Assembly: GCF_026210795.1 (NCBI RefSeq)
Contig: NC_089436.1
Location: 3,720,001 to 3,784,000 of the forward strand
Length of the DNA stretch: 64,000 nt
From: Rhizophagus irregularis
Taxonomy: Eukaryota; Glomeromycota; Glomeromycetes; Glomerales; Glomeraceae
Reading direction: 5' to 3'
How positions within the stretch are numbered: the first letter of the stretch is position 1; every line of letters starts with the position of its first letter. The notes beneath the pieces are model-generated. The model ran no database searches. It was not told the origin of the DNA and saw nothing but the letters and a program-made list of their open reading frames with translations. This document shows, one piece after another, positions 59,016-64,000 of this stretch. Both the position numbers and the translations under genes were made by a program.

Positions 59016-59420
59016 ATGAATTCTGGCCTAAATTCCAATCACGAATTCACTATTGATAGAAACATCCGAAAACTTTTAAAAAACTCATCAATTATCAAAG
59101 ATCCGACACTTTCTAACCACATCAATTGGCATTATACCCATATCTGGATGTTATATAACCACTTCAATCGTCTTACGTCACTCAAACTAAGCAAGATCGA
59201 AAGTTGGAAAATGAGAACGCCGACACATAATCTTCCCACTTTGAATATCCTAAATCGAAATTTCCCCGGACTCCTACAAGGACACTCCTCATGTTTTTTT
59301 GTAACCAAGAAATTGAATCCAAGCTTCATTTATGGTCATGTCCTTCATTAATTGATCGACTTATCCCAATTTCGCCAAACACAAAGACCTATTATAGGAT
59401 TTCCTTACTACTAACTCTAA
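59016..59420 (+). mobile_element. LINE remnant, C-terminal part of ORF2
   Basis: Open translation gives KIESWKMRTPTHNLPTLNIL and, after a one-base shift in a T-run near 59299, a CX2CX8HX3C motif (CFFCNQEIESKLHLWSC). The full LINE at 1247-9263 has the same kind of motif near the end of ORF2 (CX2CX9HX3C). There is no endonuclease or RT. This is a decayed, truncated copy of a different LINE lineage. Confidence 0.6.
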
Positions 59421-59459
59421 CCATCCTTCAATGATAAGTTTTGAAAAGAAAGCAAAACT

Positions 59460-60115
59460 TCGAAACTCACCTATCCAAAACCCAAAGAACAAAATACCGA
59501 AACCTGCAAAATAGAAGAAAAAAAATTAAAAAAGAAATTAAAAGAAAATAATTTTTTAAAAAAAGTTTTGTAGTTTTCACCTCCAAAACTTATCTATATA
59601 TGATATATCCAAAACCTAAGAACTGAAAGCCGAAACCTACAAAATAGAAGAAAAAAAAAATTAAAAAAAATTAAAAAAAATAATTTTTTTAAAAAAATTT
59701 CGATTCTTTCATTCCGAAACTTTGCCTATATATTCAATACCTAAGAAACGAAATAGAAGGAAAAAAAAATTAAAAAATTTTTTTTAAAAAAAAAAGTTTT
59801 GAAGTTTTCACTCTGAAACTCACCTATATATCCAACACCCAAGAACTGAAAGTCGAAACCTACAAAGTAGAAGAAAAAAAATTAAATAATTTTTTTTAAG
59901 AAAGTTTTGAAGCTCTTCAAACTCACCTATATATCCAACGTGAAGCTGAAACCTACAAAATAGAAGAAAAAAAAAATAAAAAATAATTTTCTTTTAAAAA
60001 GTTTTGAAGTTTTTGCTTCAAAAACTCGCCTATATATCCAACGCCCAAGAACTGAAAGCTGAAACCTACAAAAAAGAGACTCAAGTCCGGAAATCGAAAT
60101 GAACTGACCTACAAA
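59460..60115. repeat. Minisatellite, 100-130-bp period, about six units
   Basis: Units share YCACCTATATATCCAACRCC, AAGAACTGAAAGYCGAAACC and TACAAAATAGAAGAAAAA, then an A-tract/T-tract/A-tract block and AGTTTTGAAGTTTT. Starts lie at about 59466, 59589, 59718, 59818, 59921 and 60023. Confidence 0.75.
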
Positions 60116-61329
60116 AATAAATTCCAAGTCCGAGAGTCGAAACAGAAGAAACTACAAAAAAAAGTCTTTTTTTTAAAAAAAAAAATTGCACTGCATTTCT
60201 TTATTAATTTCTGTACAAGTACATATTAATTTCAAAATACTAGAACTGCAGACCTCAAGGATCATACGACTCTATAGCAAAGTTTAATCTAGTCTAAATA
60301 CAGAGGGCTAACTAATCTAATATGTACTATCGTGCAATGATTTGATCTCAGGTCCCAATAAATAAATCTCCAAAATCTTCTCATCCTTCTCATCCGTTGC
60401 AAAAACTAAAAAAAAATAAACAAAACCTAACCAAAGAAGAATAAACCCTGAAAAAGAAAATTTTAATTATTATAAGGAAAATTTGTCCATCTCTAGAGAA
60501 TTTGATGATAAACTGAAATTAAACTCCAAAAGGAGATGGCTCCAACTTCCAGTTAATACCCTTAACTTTCCCTCCACAGTATCTCCCTTACAAGTATAAA
60601 AGTTAATAAAAAATCATAAACTTAAAAAAAACCTATTCTAGATTCTATACTTTTATCTCGTTTGCATCTAAGTAAAATTTTTATCAGTAAATTTTTTATG
60701 TGAAATCAAATGAAAAAAAAAGAGTCCGAACCTGATTAAAAAAGAAACTAATTTAGACTTTTATGTCAAAAGTCTATTTAAATCTTAGGGGGTTATAAAT
60801 CAGTCGAAGGTCGTAGTACAAAATGAATATTGACCATATGACTCATCGTACCAATTTGTTTTACTGATCGGATAATCAAAACTTTTTTTTTAAAAAAAAA
60901 CGGTTTATGAAACTGGTATTCTTTTTTTTTTGTTAGAAGAGTTTTTTTAAACCATTAACATTTTATTTTTCTTCTGTTATTCTTTCTATTTTTTTAAAAA
61001 AAAACTTTCAAACCATTTAAAAAAATAGTTTCACCCGTCCAATTTTGAATATCTTTTTTTTAATTTGAACTAGACGCCCGTGTCCAGGATGATAAAAAAG
61101 TTATTTACTACTATACGTCTATACGTAGTAAATAAATGGGTTATCATCCTTCATAACTCATTTATTTACTCGTATGGGCTGATTTGACGCATTGCATGTG
61201 ATAATTTCATAGTAAATGGGAATTGGTTACTATTTGGTATGATGCGTCAAATCGGCCCATATGTACTAATACATAATTGTTAAGCAATAAATAAATAACT
61301 TTATCCCTGAAAACATTTATTCACGAAAA
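60116..61329. other. Intergenic, nothing recognised
   Basis: Holds T/A homopolymer junctions (60163-60184, 60882-60900, 60992-61003). A pair of opposed matches, GGGCTGATTTGACGCAT at 61178 and ATGATGCGTCAAATCGGCCC at 61239, may be part of a decayed inverted-repeat element. No gene. Confidence 0.4.
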
Positions 61330-61741
61330 GAGGTCGTCTAAAGCAGGGGCAAATCACGTGACTTCGAAAAAAATTGTTTTCATAAAATAAAACTTTTCAC
61401 CATATATTCAACCATTCTAAACACACATCCTAAATGCATTTTTGCCTGCTCTGCAAGTTTACTTAGAGCGCAGAGTAGGGTTTTGAATGCTGTTTTTGAT
61501 TTATTTGACTTTTTCAATTTCGTTATCCATTTTTGGATATGATCGGCAAAGTTTCGTTCATTCATATGTAAAGTCAAAAACAATATTCATAATCCACTTT
61601 TTTTCCTTAAGTAAACTTGCAAAGCAGATAAAAATACGCTTATATTATGATTTTAAAGTTTCTATTAATCTTTCTTTATAAAAAATTAATCTAATTAAAA
61701 TTACACCGAATCACGTGATTTGCCCCGCTTTAGACGACCTC
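61330..61741. mobile_element. Inverted-repeat element, 412 bp, with 8-bp target duplication
   Basis: The ends pair as GAGGTCGTCTAAAGC, then GGGGCAAATCACGTGA with one extra base on the left. CACGAAAA flanks both sides (61322-61329; 61742-61749). An 8-bp duplication suggests a hAT-like or related superfamily, unlike the TA-flanked elements elsewhere in the window. No transposase is encoded. Confidence 0.85.
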
Positions 61742-61749
61742 CACGAAAA

Positions 61750-62140
61750 GTAATTTTTATAAATAACGAGATAAATTAATAAAAATCAGCTAATTCAAAA
61801 ATTTATCTAGATTCTAGAAAAGATTTCTTTATGTATTTAGTATAAAAACAATAAAATAACTAAATGGAATAAATAATTTTTTGGTGAAATGTCCATTTGG
61901 CAAAATGTCAATTCGGCGAGTAGCTAAAAATAAATGAAAAAATAAAATAGAAAAACTGAAAAAGGATTAAATTTCTTTTAAAAAAGAATTTTTAATTTTA
62001 ATAAAAAATTACCTCCATTTAGATTATATTTATAATATTTCTTTATAAGGAATATTAACTAAGGATTAATTAGAGAAAAAACAGGAAATAAAAAAGTAAT
62101 AGAAAAAGAAAGCATCAGAGAGATAGCCGAGATGAAGATG
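61750..62140. other. Intergenic, nothing recognised
   Basis: AT-rich. A few forerunners of the GAAATGG minisatellite occur at 61885-61920. Confidence 0.4.
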
Positions 62141-62295
62141 TCCATTCGATAAAATGGCTTCAGCGAAATGGAATTCGGTGAAATGGGGTTTTGGTGAAAT
62201 GGTATTTCGGACGAAATGGTACTTTGATGAAATATCCCTTCGGTGAAATGGCTTCGGCGAAATATGTTTCGATGAAATGGACTTTGACGAAAAGT
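62141..62295 (+). repeat. Minisatellite of TTYGRYGAAATGG units
   Basis: About ten degenerate 13-19-bp units of the type TTCGGTGAAATGG follow one another, with occasional GAAATAT or GATAAAATGG variants. Confidence 0.75.
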
Positions 62296-64000
62296 CCGGA
62301 TACCCTTGGCATGAAGCTACTGTATGTATTCTAAATTGTGTGTTTGATCATTTTTTTCTATCACTACGAGATGATTCTCACATTTCAATAGTCTTTCTTT
62401 GTAAATATAAAATAAATTAAACACAAATTTTCGCCAAATCATATCCTTCGTACTCAAATAAATTATAGAGAATGTTAATTTTAGCGAGAGAAATCTAAGA
62501 TAATATGATTTCGAATCTATAATATGATTTTGGAGATTAGTAATAAAGTAAAAAAAAAAATAAACCAAAATTCATTTTATCATACATTTTATTTCAATCG
62601 ACAAATATCTGAAACATTATTGTGAATTCAATACTCTACAGATATGACAAAAAAAGTTGCAGTCACGTGATTTTTGGCCTGCATCATGGCATTACACTGA
62701 CAAATAAATGCTCCACCTAAAATTTGTGACGCATCCTGCAAATTAGCATAATACTGATGTTGATTACAATTTTCTTGAGAAAATCAATGTGCTAATATAC
62801 TGTATATATATATGAAAATTAAATAGTATGTCTGAATTAATTATGGACATTAGTTTTTTTCGATTACATATACAAATGGTGCAGCTTATTTATACAAAAT
62901 CCACATCATTGGTGTAAACACTATCATTAAAAATAGATAAGTATCATCACTCTGCAAAATCAGAATATACTACATACGAATTTGTATTATATGAAAATTT
63001 CACAAATAATGTGACAGAAAAGTGGAAATATATAAAGGAAAGATTTATGAAAAAAATAAGAATGATTTAAGAATATAGAAATGACTTGGTAGTGAATAGT
63101 GAATGATTGTAAATAACTTTAATGGAAAATTAAGAAAATAGGAGATTACTAAAAATAATTAATGAGAATTCGTATTACAATGATAATTAGTTTATTAATG
63201 ACTTGAGTTTAATCAAATCTCTATTAATGTAAAAGTAGTGACAGAAGCATTTAAATTTAGACAATCATGGCATTGATAAGTAAATTTTACTAATCGTAAC
63301 TTGGGCTATGATGCATAGTATGCACTTTGCTATTGTAATAAGAGTGTATTAATTTTCTTTAAAATTTGCTTCTGTGTATCAACTATTGACGGTTGTAACC
63401 TGCCGACCGTTTTGGCCAACCATTGCCATCTCTAGTCATATCTAAAGTTGCTTGCTGAAAATAAAGAAGGTCATTGTCGAAATGGTAAAAATAATTTCTA
63501 CAATTTCGACATAACGAATTCACTAATTGTGACAAGTAAATTTAGTCATAGCTAATCGATTAGGAATGTAAGATATTTCATTATTTTAAATGTGAATCTG
63601 TGTGAAAACGGGTCAGTATCATCATATTTTCCATCGTAAATATCGCTAATATTTTCATCAACGTTCCAATATGTCCGATATGCCCATTTTGTCGTACATT
63701 TTTCGATAATATTTATGAAAAAACGATATTATCATTTTTTCTTAACCAGGGATCCCTATAAAAATTTTATCCATTATTTCTATAAAAACTCCATAAAAAT
63801 GGGACTTTCCCGGATCAAAATGTATGTAATTCGATAAATTCCATGATATAAGATTATTAATTCCTGAAATATGAGCCTTTTACGGAAAAAGATGGAATAT
63901 AAAAACGGATCAACTTTTTTTACAGAGAATCTATAGAAAATTATTTCTACACTAAGAGTGTTGAGATTTGATAATTATTAATCCAGTAAAGTATGAATTT
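62296..64000. other. Intergenic to window end, nothing recognised
   Basis: There is no coding region. At 63752-63815 a segment resembling 45108-45190 recurs (CCCTATAAAAATTTTATCC, then AAAATGGGACTTTC). One TCACGTGA occurs at 62663. Confidence 0.4.

Overview
The window looks like nuclear DNA of a very AT-rich filamentous fungus. The best match I can infer is an arbuscular-mycorrhizal (Glomeromycotina, Rhizophagus-like) genome. The grounds are: short (70-90 nt) GT/AG introns; Sel1-repeat proteins, Sel1/kinase fusions and tandem kinases close together; a WD40-like/ion-channel protein; and dense mobile DNA between sparse genes. No bacterial, rRNA or CRISPR feature is visible. The organism is an inference, not a database match.

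Left end (1-9,498): a Sel1-repeat gene on the minus strand is split by a full-length non-LTR retrotransposon (LINE) of about 8.0 kb. The element has a 16-bp target-site duplication, a poly(A) tail, an ORF1 (RNA-binding, zinc knuckle) and an ORF2 (AP-endonuclease plus reverse transcriptase), both uninterrupted. The insertion therefore looks young.

13,071-15,849: a second retroposed unit of 2.74 kb has a 19-bp direct repeat at both ends and an (AAAT)n tail. Its single long ORF (698 aa) has no recognisable reverse transcriptase. A diverged relative lies at about 56,645-58,757, and its ORF start is split by two nested TA-flanked inverted-repeat elements. Both copies carry a 3'-region hairpin with the same loop but fully compensated stem changes. 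This orphan-ORF retroposon family is the most novel-looking item in the window.

Host genes: an eight-exon UPF0658-like Golgi membrane protein (16,054-17,614, minus) with a probable GC-AG intron; a WD40-like/six-transmembrane channel gene with three disabling lesions (19,113-23,417, plus); a 17-repeat Sel1 plus protein-kinase fusion (23,545-26,814, minus); a tandem pseudokinase-kinase gene with one frameshift (37,869-40,538, plus); an intact 11-repeat Sel1 protein (43,023-44,402, plus); an intact four-TM membrane protein (51,873-53,498, minus); and a Kelch-type single-pass membrane protein of four exons (54,064-55,620, plus). The Sel1, zinc-ribbon and kinase modules recur in different combinations and are probably scaffolds and kinases of signalling pathways.

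The rest is intergenic DNA. It holds several inverted-repeat (MITE-like) elements, some nested, three related minisatellite arrays, a remnant of another LINE, and many T/A homopolymer tracts. The palindrome TCACGTGA occurs about 15 times by eye, far more than base composition predicts.
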